Origin: Flectobacillus roseus
GTDB taxonomy: Bacteria; Bacteroidota; Bacteroidia; Cytophagales; Spirosomataceae
Strand: one strand, 5' to 3'
Assembly: GCF_030056665.1 (NCBI RefSeq)
Contig: NZ_JASHIG010000040.1
DNA length: 61,931 bases
Shown: piece after piece, positions 26,014 to 34,200 of the stretch
How the letters are laid out: each line of letters opens with the position of its first letter
Numbering within the stretch: the stretch's first letter is position 1
Position numbers and translations under genes: made by a program
The notes under the pieces: generated by a model
The model's input: only the letters and a program-made list of their open reading frames with translations
Database searches by the model: none
What the model was told of the DNA's origin: nothing

Positions 26014-27495
26014 ATGAAAAATTACATTGACCTCATTGACCAGACGATTGAGTTTCCAACTCTTGAGTTCAACATTGACGAAAACAACGAATTAATGTTC
26101 AACAACGTACCGTTGATGGACATCATAAAACAATATGGAACTCCCCTAAAAATCACGTACTTACCAAAAATTGGTGAGCATATCGAAAACGCCAAGCGCA
26201 TGTTTAAGAATGCTATCAAAAAGTACAACTATAAGGGTAATTATACGTATTGTTACTGTACAAAGTCTTCGCATTTTAGATTTGTGGTCGAAGAGGTCCT
26301 GAGTCATAATGTTCACCTCGAAACATCCTCTTCTTACGATATTCCTATTATCCGAAAGCTATATGATGAAGGTAAGATTTCAAAATCTACCTACATTCTT
26401 TGCAATGGCTACAAGTTGCCTTTATATACTCAATATATCAGCGAGTTAATCAATGAGGGCTTTAATTGTATTCCTATTTTGGACAATCTTAAAGAAATTG
26501 ATTTTTATGACAAATCAGTAACTGCCGAGACTGTTAATTTAGGTATTCGTATTGCCACTGACGAAGAGCCAGATTTTGCTTTCTATACTTCACGTTTGGG
26601 ACTTCGTTATTCTGATGTGATGGATTTGTATAAAAACAAAATTCAGAACAGCAGCAAGTATAAGCTCAAAATGTTGCACTTCTTTATCAATACTGGTATT
26701 AAAGACAGTGCTTACTATTGGTCAGAATTGAGCCGCTTTATTTACAAATATTGTGAAATGAAAAAAATCTGCCCAGATTTAGATTCTATCGACTTGGGTG
26801 GTGGCTTACCGATTCAAACTTCATTGCAATTCAATTACGATTACCAAGCAATGATTGACGAAATCGTTGAATCTATTTCATGGATTTGTAACAAAAACAA
26901 CGTGCCTGTTCCAAATATCTTTACCGAATTTGGCTCATATACAGTTGGCGAAAGTGGCGCTGTTTTATACGAAATCATTGACCAAAAACTCCAGAATGAC
27001 AAGGAATTATGGTACATGATTGATGGTTCGTTTATTACTCAATTGCCAGACTCTTGGGGTATGAACCAAAAATATATCATGCTTCCTGTAAACAACTGGG
27101 GCTCGCCATATCAAAAAGTAAACTTAGGTGGTTTGACTTGCGACTCGATGGACTTCTATAACACCGAAGCGCATAGCTCAGATTTATACTTACCAATTTT
27201 TGAGGAAGGTCAAGAGCGTCAATATGTTGGATTTTTCCATACAGGTGCTTACCAAGAATCCTTAGGGGGTTATGGAGGTATTCAGCACTGCTTGATTCCT
27301 GCTCCAAAACACGTATTGGTGGATCGTCTTGAAGATGGTACTATTACCACACAGCTGTTTGCTTCAGCACAAGAAAGCTATGGTATGCTTAATATTTTAG
27401 GTTATGGCTCGACCGAAAAAGCCGAAGCTCAGGCCACTGTATTAAGTCAAGAAGAAGTAAAACACGCTGAAAATCTGTCTCTTATCGAACAATAA
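26014..27495 (+). CDS. speA: Arginine decarboxylase, Bacteroidota fold-III PLP type
   Basis: PLP enzyme of 493 aa predicted to make agmatine from arginine for polyamine synthesis. YTYCYCTKSSHFRFVVEE near residue 80 holds the PLP Lys. LKMLHFFINTGIKDSAYYW, DLGGGLPIQTS and IFTEFGSYTVGESGA form the barrel. GGLTCDSMDFYN near 375 carries the Cys-Asp of the second active-site half. GYGGIQHCLIPAPKH is also characteristic. Shorter than E. coli SpeA (about 658 aa), but it matches the flavobacterial/cytophagal form. Start at ATG 26014 (MKNYIDLIDQT) by similarity to that form; the in-frame upstream ATG at 25888 is an alternative. Confidence 0.88.
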   Translation: MKNYIDLIDQTIEFPTLEFNIDENNELMFNNVPLMDIIKQYGTPLKITYLPKIGEHIENAKRMFKNAIKKYNYKGNYTYCYCTKSSHFRFVVEEVLSHNVHLETSSSYDIPIIRKLYDEGKISKSTYILCNGYKLPLYTQYISELINEGFNCIPILDNLKEIDFYDKSVTAETVNLGIRIATDEEPDFAFYTSRLGLRYSDVMDLYKNKIQNSSKYKLKMLHFFINTGIKDSAYYWSELSRFIYKYCEMKKICPDLDSIDLGGGLPIQTSLQFNYDYQAMIDEIVESISWICNKNNVPVPNIFTEFGSYTVGESGAVLYEIIDQKLQNDKELWYMIDGSFITQLPDSWGMNQKYIMLPVNNWGSPYQKVNLGGLTCDSMDFYNTEAHSSDLYLPIFEEGQERQYVGFFHTGAYQESLGGYGGIQHCLIPAPKHVLVDRLEDGTITTQLFASAQESYGMLNILGYGSTEKAEAQATVLSQEEVKHAENLSLIEQ

Positions 27496-27612
27496 TTTTG
27501 TGGATATTAGAGTTTAAGCTTGAGAGATATTTGTATTTTTGTAGTATTGTGCATCTCAATGTCCAAATCTATCAAATACATCATTGGTATCAACTTTATA
27601 AAATTATATCTC

Positions 27613-27744
27613 ATGAAAAGAGCTTCAGTTATTTTGGTTTTATTAGCAGTAGTAGCAATGGCAACCTCTTGTGGTAGAAAAAACAACTGCCCTGCTTACG
27701 GTACTACGAGCATCGACAAGCCAGCTTACAAAGGTCGTAATTAA
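27613..27744 (+). CDS. Small lipoprotein, 43 aa
   Basis: Short secreted protein with a lipoprotein signal: MKRASVILVLLAVVAMATSC, where Cys20 is the lipidation site. Only 23 residues follow (GRKNNCPAYGTTSIDKPAYK). Start at the ATG at 27613; an in-frame upstream extension lacks a signal peptide. It lies 117 nt behind the arginine decarboxylase and just before a clear terminator. Tiny lipoproteins of this form are common in Bacteroidota and have no known role. Confidence 0.75.
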   Translation: MKRASVILVLLAVVAMATSCGRKNNCPAYGTTSIDKPAYKGRN

Positions 27745-27760
27745 TCATTAGGACATTTTT

Positions 27761-27803
27761 AAAACCTCTGTTTCTGTTAAAAAATAGAAATAGAGGTTTT
27801 TTT
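27761..27803 (+). terminator. Intrinsic terminator
   Basis: AAAACCTCTGTTTCT and AGAAATAGAGGTT form an imperfect stem with one mismatch, followed by T7. It lies 16 nt past the small lipoprotein stop codon. Confidence 0.8.
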
Positions 27804-27910
27804 ATTATTGACTCTGCTGAAATACACATTCATTTGCCTACTAGCTTCGCCTTCAGCACTAATAGTAAAAAATACTTACGTTAGGGAACAAAATATCATC
27901 TGATAGATGT

Positions 27911-27940
27911 TTGCAATATTGTTGCATTGTATTAATTTTG
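27911..27940 (+). promoter_or_regulatory. merC promoter with overlapping palindromic operator
   Basis: TTG at 27911-27913, 19 nt, and TAATTTTG at 27933-27940 match the consensus promoter. TGCAA-N5-TTGCA (27912-27926) lies across the -33 element. TGTTGCA (27920-27926) and TGCAACA (27939-27945) form a second inverted pair around the -7 element. The symmetry suggests a repressor, and a Fur/Zur-type metal regulator would fit the gene; that is inference. Confidence 0.6.
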
Positions 27941-27956
27941 CAACAGTATTACAATT

Positions 27957-28343
27957 ATGCATCACTCACATTCACATAACGAAACACCCATCGAGAAAGT
28001 AGGATTCTATCTTTCGGTCATCTGTGCGATTCATTGCATTGCTACTCCAGTAGTGATGACAGTATTGCCTTATTTGGGAAGTAGTCTTTTTCATAATCAT
28101 TCTTGGGAAATTTGGTTTATTGGAGCAAGTGTTGCTTTGGCTGGTGCTTTATTAATTGCGGACTATCGCAAGCACCATTCTATTGTACCTTTGACCTTAT
28201 TGCTTGGAAGCTTAGCCGTAAAAGGTATCGAGCTTTTATGGACTGGTGAACAATATGAATTTTTGACAGGCTTCGTTGGAGCAATATTGATTGCTTCTGC
28301 TTATTATGTCAATTGGAAAGCAAAGGCAAGTTGTTCGTGTTAG
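27957..28343 (+). CDS. MerC domain-containing membrane protein
   Basis: Inner-membrane protein of 128 aa with about four transmembrane helices. CAIHCIATPVV near residue 23 holds the paired Cys typical of MerC. The N-terminus is His-rich (MHHSHSHNE) and the C-terminus ends in CSC, both able to bind metal. MerC was named for mercury uptake, but many Bacteroidota copies lie in metal-homeostasis loci, and the operator-like promoter here fits that. No mer operon genes are adjacent. Metal specificity cannot be read from the sequence. Confidence 0.85.
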   Translation: MHHSHSHNETPIEKVGFYLSVICAIHCIATPVVMTVLPYLGSSLFHNHSWEIWFIGASVALAGALLIADYRKHHSIVPLTLLLGSLAVKGIELLWTGEQYEFLTGFVGAILIASAYYVNWKAKASCSC

Positions 28344-28349
28344 AAGTAT

Positions 28350-28560
28350 CATCCTTCTAATTGAGTGAGTTTTGATTGAGTGAATTAGTGATTATATTAA
28401 GATTTATATTCTCCTAGTAGAGACGCAACGCTTTACTTATTAAGCCGAGTCAGATATAGCATACTAATAGCAAAAAGCGGTCGAAAATTATTTTTCGACC
28501 GCTTTTTTAATGAAGAATTGTAAAACCATCCTAGTTGCAAAATTCAGGATGAATTATGTT
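28350..28560 (+). repeat. Palindromic repeat family A, composite copy with terminator
   Basis: Begins 14 nt after merC with ATTGAGTGAGTTTTGATTGAG and GTGAATTAGTGATT, then TAGAGACGCAACGC, then the hairpin at 28472-28508 (AAAAAGCGGTCGAAAA / TTTTTCGACCGCTTTTTT), then CATCCTAG...TTCAGGATGAA. The same order of parts recurs at 59672-59850, so the whole unit of about 200 bp was duplicated, not just the hairpin. Confidence 0.75.
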
Positions 28561-28637
28561 TGATATTGCTAAATACCACATGATTTTACACGCAGTACTT
28601 GCACCTTAAAATACAAATTTTTAAAATAATCTCTCAA

Positions 28638-29027
28638 TTACTTGGTTACACATAATCCATTCACACAATCTACTGTTGGAATAGCAATCATGGCACAATC
28701 TGATATTCGACTATATTTGATATTAAGCTGGCGTTCGTATTCGGTATAATCATTGATTTTTTGAGTCAAAACCTTTTCATCTACCTTTCCGACCGAGTAC
28801 ACGATAAACTGCGTTGGACCACCACAAGCCTTCGAGCCCATCGACATTACGCGGCATTCGTCGCCTGCACATGCTTTGTTTTTAGCATAATCTTTGATAT
28901 CTGCACCCATTTGGGTTAATTTCTGATAATCCATTTCTTCCTCTGTAAGACCATTATCTCCTAGTCCACTTTTGGAACAGCTCCATAAAAGAACTCCAGA
29001 CAGAGCGAGCATCATTAGTTTTTTCAT
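28638..29027 (-). CDS. Cys-rich lipoprotein, sigma-factor gene cluster
   Basis: 129-aa secreted lipoprotein; the signal reads MKKLMMLALSGVLLWSC with Cys17 lipidated. Six further Cys follow (KACAGDEC, KACGG, SDCAM, VDCVNGLCVTK), which could form disulfides in the periplasm. I recognise no domain. Last of four minus-strand genes behind an ECF sigma factor; 43 nt separate it from the previous lipoprotein gene. The shared Cys-rich character of both lipoproteins suggests that they belong together. Confidence 0.72.
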   Translation of the reverse strand: MKKLMMLALSGVLLWSCSKSGLGDNGLTEEEMDYQKLTQMGADIKDYAKNKACAGDECRVMSMGSKACGGPTQFIVYSVGKVDEKVLTQKINDYTEYERQLNIKYSRISDCAMIAIPTVDCVNGLCVTK

Positions 29028-29070
29028 AGTATTAATTTATTTGTAGTTTATTATAGTTTTGAGGTTTGTA

Positions 29071-29577
29071 TTACCGCTTAATTGTTGCCACATCAACAAT
29101 TAATTTCTGATGAGTATCAATCATGTCATCCAATCGCCAAGCTTTCAAAGATTGACTAGTTTTGACTTGTACATATAGCATTCCTCCATCGGCACAGCCA
29201 GGGCAACCTATCGTTTGAATTGCCTGACCATCATCTTTGATGGTACTCAAATGGTTTTTTATTTTCTGAACAATTTGCTCAGCTTTCGCTTTTTCTGTAG
29301 CACCTAGTTTATAGCCTTTAAAACGATAATTTTCAGCATTTTTACAGTAGGCACTAGTTGTATCAACAAATAATTGATCACCTGCATACAAATACAGTCC
29401 ATAGGTACGACACCCCCATCCTAAGCCTACATTTCCAAAAACAATGTATTCGCTCAAATTATTTTTGGTCAAATCAATAGTTTGATTTTTGAGCACTTCT
29501 GAGTCTACAACACTACTTGAACTAGAAGCACAACCAAAAACGCTCAATAAGATGGAGGCAATAAGAAGATTTTTCAT
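29071..29577 (-). CDS. Lipoprotein, sigma-factor gene cluster
   Basis: 168 aa with signal MKNLLIASILLSVFGC (Cys16 lipidated), then a Ser/Val linker. The mature part has a WGCRTYGLYLYAGDQLF strand pair and a TIGCPGCADGG motif with a C-x-x-C. Family not recognised. Start set at the ATG at 29577 because it begins the signal peptide; a longer frame has a hydrophobic but unlikely N-terminus. A copy of repeat family B lies between it and the upstream putative anti-sigma gene. Confidence 0.72.
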   Translation of the reverse strand: MKNLLIASILLSVFGCASSSSSVVDSEVLKNQTIDLTKNNLSEYIVFGNVGLGWGCRTYGLYLYAGDQLFVDTTSAYCKNAENYRFKGYKLGATEKAKAEQIVQKIKNHLSTIKDDGQAIQTIGCPGCADGGMLYVQVKTSQSLKAWRLDDMIDTHQKLIVDVATIKR

Positions 29578-29623
29578 AGAGATAAAGAGATAAGTTAAGA
29601 GTATTGAATTCAGAATGAGGAGT

Positions 29624-29688
29624 TTTGAGGGCAACCTATTTTAGGCAAGGACAAAGAAAAACTCATCACTCACAACTCAAAACTCTAC
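29624..29688 (-). repeat. Dispersed extragenic repeat family B, copy 3
   Basis: The most complete copy. GGGCAACCTATTTTAGGCAA is shared exactly with 93-112 near the left edge, and the CTCATCACTCACAACTCA block is shared with 4943-4998. It starts 7 nt past the putative anti-sigma gene's stop codon on the minus strand. Confidence 0.75.
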
Positions 29689-29695
29689 ATTCATT

Positions 29696-30355
29696 TTAAG
29701 GTCTTTGATATACCCCTGCACCAACCGTAATTTTAACATTTTTCAAAAAGCCTTTTTTCTGCGTTTTGACAGGAACAAGCGGTTGGGGCTCAAAATATGG
29801 CGTCTGAATAGAAGGAACTATTGGTTCCATTACTCTATGATTTACTTGTAATCCATCATGAGCTACAGGTATCTCTTTGGTAGTGGTTGGTGATATAAAA
29901 TTAATAGAATCAACTACCGATTTTTTCACAAGCTCTTCTACCAATATCGGTGGAGATTCAATTGGAGCTTTCTCTTGCTTCATGCTTGGGTTTTCAAGCT
30001 CTATATTTTTCTCAACTACGATATTCTTTTCTTCATGTATTTTTTCTGGAGTGTGAACAGGCTTTATCACAGATTGTTGATGAACGCTAGGTTGTTCTGG
30101 CAACTCTTTTGCAGCATCATCCTCTGGTTTCAGCAACCAAGCGCCCACTAATACAACCACCGCTAGTCCAGCAGAATAAAGCCCAAGGCTACCTTTGGCC
30201 ATCCCACCACTCGCTTCTGGTGTGGACGACGAAGGAGCAGACTGCTCCAAGGACGCTTCTATGCCATCCCATACCCAATCGGATGGGGTCATAGAGGCAT
30301 CATCGAAGGCATCTCGCCATTGGTCCTCAAAAGAATTGTGTGATGAATTATCCAT
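29696..30355 (-). CDS. Putative anti-sigma factor, single-pass membrane protein
   Basis: 219 aa. An acidic cytoplasmic N-terminus contains WRDAFDDASMTPSDWVWDGI. One transmembrane helix follows near residues 52-70 (GLYSAGLAVVVLVGAWLL). The periplasmic remainder is long, Pro/Glu/Lys-rich and of low complexity. No zinc-binding anti-sigma motif is present. The role is inferred from position: it follows the ECF sigma gene by 49 nt on the same strand, and the topology fits a membrane anti-sigma factor. It could instead be a structural spacer protein. Confidence 0.68.
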   Translation of the reverse strand: MDNSSHNSFEDQWRDAFDDASMTPSDWVWDGIEASLEQSAPSSSTPEASGGMAKGSLGLYSAGLAVVVLVGAWLLKPEDDAAKELPEQPSVHQQSVIKPVHTPEKIHEEKNIVVEKNIELENPSMKQEKAPIESPPILVEELVKKSVVDSINFISPTTTKEIPVAHDGLQVNHRVMEPIVPSIQTPYFEPQPLVPVKTQKKGFLKNVKITVGAGVYQRP

Positions 30356-30404
30356 TATAGTGATTTTATCAGTAAAGATTTTGTCATATTATTTCATTTG
30401 TGCT

Positions 30405-30950
30405 TTATCCTACTTTATCGTACGAAAGTTGTGCTTGCAATAATTGCCTAGCACGTGAGTATTGCGACTTTGATGTTCCTTCCGAAATACCTAACATTTC
30501 AGCAATTTCATGGTGCTGATATCCTTCAATAGCATACAGGTTGAATACGGTTTGACAACCTTTTGGTAGTTTATGAATCATGGCCAATAATTCCTGAAAG
30601 TGAATTCCTTCGATACTCGTGCCTTTGTCCGAAAAATGGTTTTCAAATTCGGCAACATCCGACATATCCTGCCAAGGTTGTTGAGAACGAATATGTTTAA
30701 TGGCCGTATTGATAACAATTCTTTTAATCCAAGCACCAATCGTACTTTCACCTCTAAAACTCGCCAGATTTTGAAATATCTTAATAAAAGCTTCTTGAAG
30801 AATATCCTCCGCTTCGGCCTTGCTTTGTGCATAGCGTGAGCATACCACCAACATACGCGATGCGTAAGCCTGATAGAGCTTTCGCTGTGCAATGCGGTCG
30901 TTTTGCAAACAAGCGTTTATGAGGTCTTTTTCAAGTTCCAATGTATTCAA
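30405..30950 (-). CDS. ECF-type RNA polymerase sigma factor
   Basis: 181-aa sigma-70-family protein. Region 2 is visible as RKLYQAYASRMLVVCSRYAQSKAEAEDILQ-like sequence (its core AEDILQEAFIKIFQN near residue 50). Region 4 is visible as HHEIAEMLGISEGTSKSQYS near residue 145. The only reasonable start is a TTG, at 30950 or the next one at 30941; no ATG lies between the upstream stop and region 2. It heads a minus-strand group with a membrane protein and two lipoproteins, a common arrangement for envelope-stress or surface-signal sigma factors. Confidence 0.92.
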   Translation of the reverse strand: MNTLELEKDLINACLQNDRIAQRKLYQAYASRMLVVCSRYAQSKAEAEDILQEAFIKIFQNLASFRGESTIGAWIKRIVINTAIKHIRSQQPWQDMSDVAEFENHFSDKGTSIEGIHFQELLAMIHKLPKGCQTVFNLYAIEGYQHHEIAEMLGISEGTSKSQYSRARQLLQAQLSYDKVG

Positions 30951-31222
30951 TGTGTTTATAAGCTTACGGACAATACATACAACGCCTCAGGGCATTATAA
31001 AAATGTGTTTTTTGAACATTTTACGATAAAGAGCATTTCTTGACTTAAAAGGTTGGAATAGGTTGATTTATTTTTTGAAAACCATCAAATTTCCAATCAC
31101 TTAGCATTGCTGGTTATACTGAGCCATGCTTTTTACTATCTTTGTAGACGATTGTTCCACAAGGCAGAAACTTTTTTACAAAAATACAGAAGATTCTTGC
31201 CTCAAACTGAAATTAATATTCT

Positions 31223-32680
31223 GTGAACCAAGAAATTAGAAACAAATATGAAGTTGTTATTGGCCTAGAGGTACACGCTCAACTTCAAACAGAAAGTAAA
31301 ATTTTTGCGGCAGACTCTGCGTCTTTTGGAGCTGCGCCCAATACCCATATTTCTCCCATTACGCTGGGACACCCAGGAACTTTGCCAAAACTTAATCGTA
31401 AAGCGGTTGAGTATGCTATCAAAATGGGCTTTGCTACTGGCTCAAAAATATCTGAATATCAATATTTTGACCGCAAAAACTATTTTTATCCTGACCTTCC
31501 AAAAGGGTATCAGATTACACAAGACAAAACGCCTATTTGTATTGGGGGTGGTGTAAAAGTAAAATTGTCTACAGGTGAAAAAGTCGTACGCTTCCACCAT
31601 ATCCACTTGGAAGAAGATGCAGGCAAATCTCTTCATGCCGAGGGTTCGAGCGACAGCCTTATTGACTACAACCGTGCAGGTACTCCTTTGATTGAAATGG
31701 TAACAGAACCTGAAATCAAGTCGTCGGAAGAAGCTGCACAATTTATGACCGAAGTTCGTAAGCTTGTAAGATACTTGCATATCTGCGATGGTAACATGGA
31801 GGAAGGCTCATTGCGTTGCGATGTCAATATCTCTGTGATGCCAGTTGGTAGTAAAGTTTTTGGTACAAAAGTTGAAATCAAAAACATGAACTCGATTCGC
31901 TTTATTCAAAAAGCAATTGATTATGAGGTAGTTCGTCAGATAGAAGCCGTTGAAGCTGGTGAAAAAATTATTCAGGAAACCCGTAACTTCGACCCTGCTA
32001 CTGGACGTACTTCGGGTATGCGTGAAAAGGAATCGATGAATGATTATCGGTATTTCCCTGAACCAGACTTAGTGCCTCTACATATTTCGGAAGAGTTATT
32101 GAACCAAGTAAAAGCTCAAATGCCTGCTTTGCCTTGGGAGCTTTTCGAGAAATTTACTAAAACTTATGGCTTGCCAGATTATGACGCTGGTGTATTAACA
32201 GATAGCCGTGAAGTAGCCGAATATTTTGATGCAACTTGTCAGTTTACCAAAAACTACAAAGCTGCCTCAAACTGGATTATGGGTACGGTAAAATCATATC
32301 TTAATGACAATCATTTGGAAATTGAGCAGTTAACCATTACTCCCGAAAAGTTAGCACAGCTGATCAATCTGGTAGATGAAGGAAAAGTGAGTACCTCAAC
32401 AGCCTCACAACAGATTTTCCCTGTAATGGTAACGGATACATCGGCTAGTCCACTGCAAATTGCTGAAGCAAAGAATTTGATTCAACAAAGCAATACCGAC
32501 ACACTTCAGTCGTTAATTGATGAGGTTTTGGCAGCCAATCCAGCCAAAGTAAAAGAGTACAAAAATGGTAAAAAAGGGTTATTAGGAATGTTCATGGGTG
32601 ATATCATGAAAAAATCAAAAGGCTCGGCCGACCCAAAAGTTACCACTGCTCTATTACAAAAAACACTAGACTCGCTTTAA
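31223..32680 (+). CDS. gatB: Aspartyl/glutamyl-tRNA amidotransferase subunit B
   Basis: 485-aa subunit of GatCAB, which converts Asp-tRNA(Asn) and/or Glu-tRNA(Gln) to the amide form. The N-terminus reads YEVVIGLEVHAQLQTESKIF. The catalytic cradle includes DRKNYFYPDLPKGYQITQ and HLEEDAGKSLH. The helical GatB/YqeY tail spans about residues 330-480 (VSTSTASQQIF). The start is a GTG at 31223; no nearby ATG would fit. gatA and gatC are not in the window, although an amidase-signature gene of a different, secreted type lies at 39659. Confidence 0.96.
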   Translation: MNQEIRNKYEVVIGLEVHAQLQTESKIFAADSASFGAAPNTHISPITLGHPGTLPKLNRKAVEYAIKMGFATGSKISEYQYFDRKNYFYPDLPKGYQITQDKTPICIGGGVKVKLSTGEKVVRFHHIHLEEDAGKSLHAEGSSDSLIDYNRAGTPLIEMVTEPEIKSSEEAAQFMTEVRKLVRYLHICDGNMEEGSLRCDVNISVMPVGSKVFGTKVEIKNMNSIRFIQKAIDYEVVRQIEAVEAGEKIIQETRNFDPATGRTSGMREKESMNDYRYFPEPDLVPLHISEELLNQVKAQMPALPWELFEKFTKTYGLPDYDAGVLTDSREVAEYFDATCQFTKNYKAASNWIMGTVKSYLNDNHLEIEQLTITPEKLAQLINLVDEGKVSTSTASQQIFPVMVTDTSASPLQIAEAKNLIQQSNTDTLQSLIDEVLAANPAKVKEYKNGKKGLLGMFMGDIMKKSKGSADPKVTTALLQKTLDSL

Positions 32681-32792
32681 CAGGAGCGTATAGGGACAAG
32701 GCTGTCGAATAAACACAGTATTCGATGTCATTCGAAGCAAATGATTCTGGAGTCACTTGCTGAAAGCCTTTCGCCAACAGCTCAATTATTCC

Positions 32793-32854
32793 AAAGGCAT
32801 TTATTAGACATTCATTACGATTCTATTTTTGTAAAACGTCTAATAAATGCCTTT
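32793..32854 (+). promoter_or_regulatory. -7 element held between 17-bp inverted repeats
   Basis: AAAGGCATTTATTAGAC at 32793-32809 and GTCTAATAAATGCCTTT at 32838-32854 are exact inverses with a 28-nt spacer. The spacer contains TATTTTTG (32824-32831), a perfect -7 match, so transcription would start near the edge of the second arm. This may be an operator pair. No TTG is seen at -33, as expected for an activator-dependent promoter. Confidence 0.55.
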
Positions 32855-32882
32855 TATCCTTTTATCAGTTACCGCTTTATTT

Positions 32883-34037
32883 ATGAAAAAATCAATTTTG
32901 AGTATCCTTAGCATTTTGCTTGGATTCTCGATGGTAGCACAAACCACAGCCACAAAAAAAGTTCAAATCACAGGAAAGGTTCAAAATGTTGTTCCTGACA
33001 AAAAAGTCTATCTACAAATGATTAATGGTCGTGGTACGGCTGTTAATATCGACTCTGCTAACGTAGATGCCGCTCATAATTTCAAATTCAATTCGCCCAT
33101 TGCCGAAGGTGGTGGCTATTATCTGGTTAACTTTTTTAATATGCCCTTGAGTCAGAAATTACTTTTGATTCTTGAAGGAGGGGAAAAAGTAGAAGTTGTG
33201 GCAGATGGTATGGATACTCCTCAAGTGAGAGGTAAATTCCAAATTAAAGGAGATTCTAAAAACGTTCAATATTTCAACCAAATCATCAAAATCAATCAAG
33301 AATTACAAACTAAGGTTGAAGGTTGGAATAAGCAAGTAACCATTGCAACTGAGAAAAAGGACGAAGCAACTTTGCAGAAAATCCAGAATGAATTTCAAAA
33401 TGCACAACAAATCACTGTAAGCAAAATCAAAGCGATGATTCCAGAAATGGGCTCTGAGCTAGTAGCGCTTTGGACGGCAGGAAATTTCCTCAACCCAGAA
33501 ACAGACATGGATTTGTTGGATCAAGTAGCTGAAACATTCAAAAAGGAAAAAGCCAATTCTCCTAACCCACATATCAAATCGTTTTTGGAGCAAATCAAGC
33601 GTATGAAAGGTGTTGCCATTGGTTCTGAAGCTCCAGAGATTTCCTTAAAAACACCTTCAGACAGCCTAGTTACACTTTCATCGATGCGTGGCAAATATGT
33701 ATTGATTGACTTTTGGGCAAGCTGGTGTGGGCCTTGTCGTCGTGAAAACCCGAATGTAGTCAGAATTTACAACCGTTTTCATGCCAAAGGATTTGACATT
33801 CTGGGTGTGAGCCTCGACCAAGAAAAAACCGCTTGGGTTCGTGCCATCGAAAAAGATGGATTGGTTTGGCAACAAGTATCCGATCTTCAATATTGGAATA
33901 GCATTGCCGCAGCAGCCTATGGCGTTAGCGCAATTCCTGCACAATTTTTAATAGATAAGGAAGGGAAAGTCATTGCCAAGTACACAGGTAGCTCTGCAGA
34001 ATTAGAGAAAAAATTAGAAGAAATCTTCAAAGATTAA
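32883..34037 (+). CDS. TlpA-like thiol-disulfide oxidoreductase with DUF4369-like N-domain
   Basis: 384-aa exported protein. Signal peptide MKKSILSILSILLGFSMVAQ, then a beta-rich N-terminal domain (about 25-130) like DUF4369, a helical linker, and a C-terminal thioredoxin fold (about 245-384). The active site FWASWCGPCRREN near residue 285 is C-x-x-C; the cis-Pro lies in VSAIPAQFLIDKEGK. Expected to act in the periplasm as a reductant, as in TlpA/ResA relatives. Start at the ATG at 32883; an in-frame ATG 36 nt upstream lies inside the inverted repeat. A terminator follows. Confidence 0.9.
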   Translation: MKKSILSILSILLGFSMVAQTTATKKVQITGKVQNVVPDKKVYLQMINGRGTAVNIDSANVDAAHNFKFNSPIAEGGGYYLVNFFNMPLSQKLLLILEGGEKVEVVADGMDTPQVRGKFQIKGDSKNVQYFNQIIKINQELQTKVEGWNKQVTIATEKKDEATLQKIQNEFQNAQQITVSKIKAMIPEMGSELVALWTAGNFLNPETDMDLLDQVAETFKKEKANSPNPHIKSFLEQIKRMKGVAIGSEAPEISLKTPSDSLVTLSSMRGKYVLIDFWASWCGPCRRENPNVVRIYNRFHAKGFDILGVSLDQEKTAWVRAIEKDGLVWQQVSDLQYWNSIAAAAYGVSAIPAQFLIDKEGKVIAKYTGSSAELEKKLEEIFKD

Positions 34038-34074
34038 TTTTAGAAACATATCCTTCGCTCACAAGGCAACCATC

Positions 34075-34113
34075 AACCTGACAATATTTTATCAATACTG
34101 TCAGGTTTTTTGT
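34075..34113 (+). terminator. Intrinsic terminator of the TlpA-like gene
   Basis: AACCTGACA and TGTCAGGTT form the stem with an ATATT/AATAC-type extension in the loop, followed by T6. It lies 37 nt past the stop codon. Confidence 0.85.
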
Positions 34114-34200
34114 TGTAATTTTGTTCAACAAAACTGAAATTCAGCTGATAACCAAATTCATAATCATTTTTAATTAATTTTTGACCAAAAACAAACCATC

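Noticed and set aside
27957..28343. Part of a mercury-resistance operon
   Set aside because: No merR, merA, merT or merP is present; the MerC domain occurs alone.
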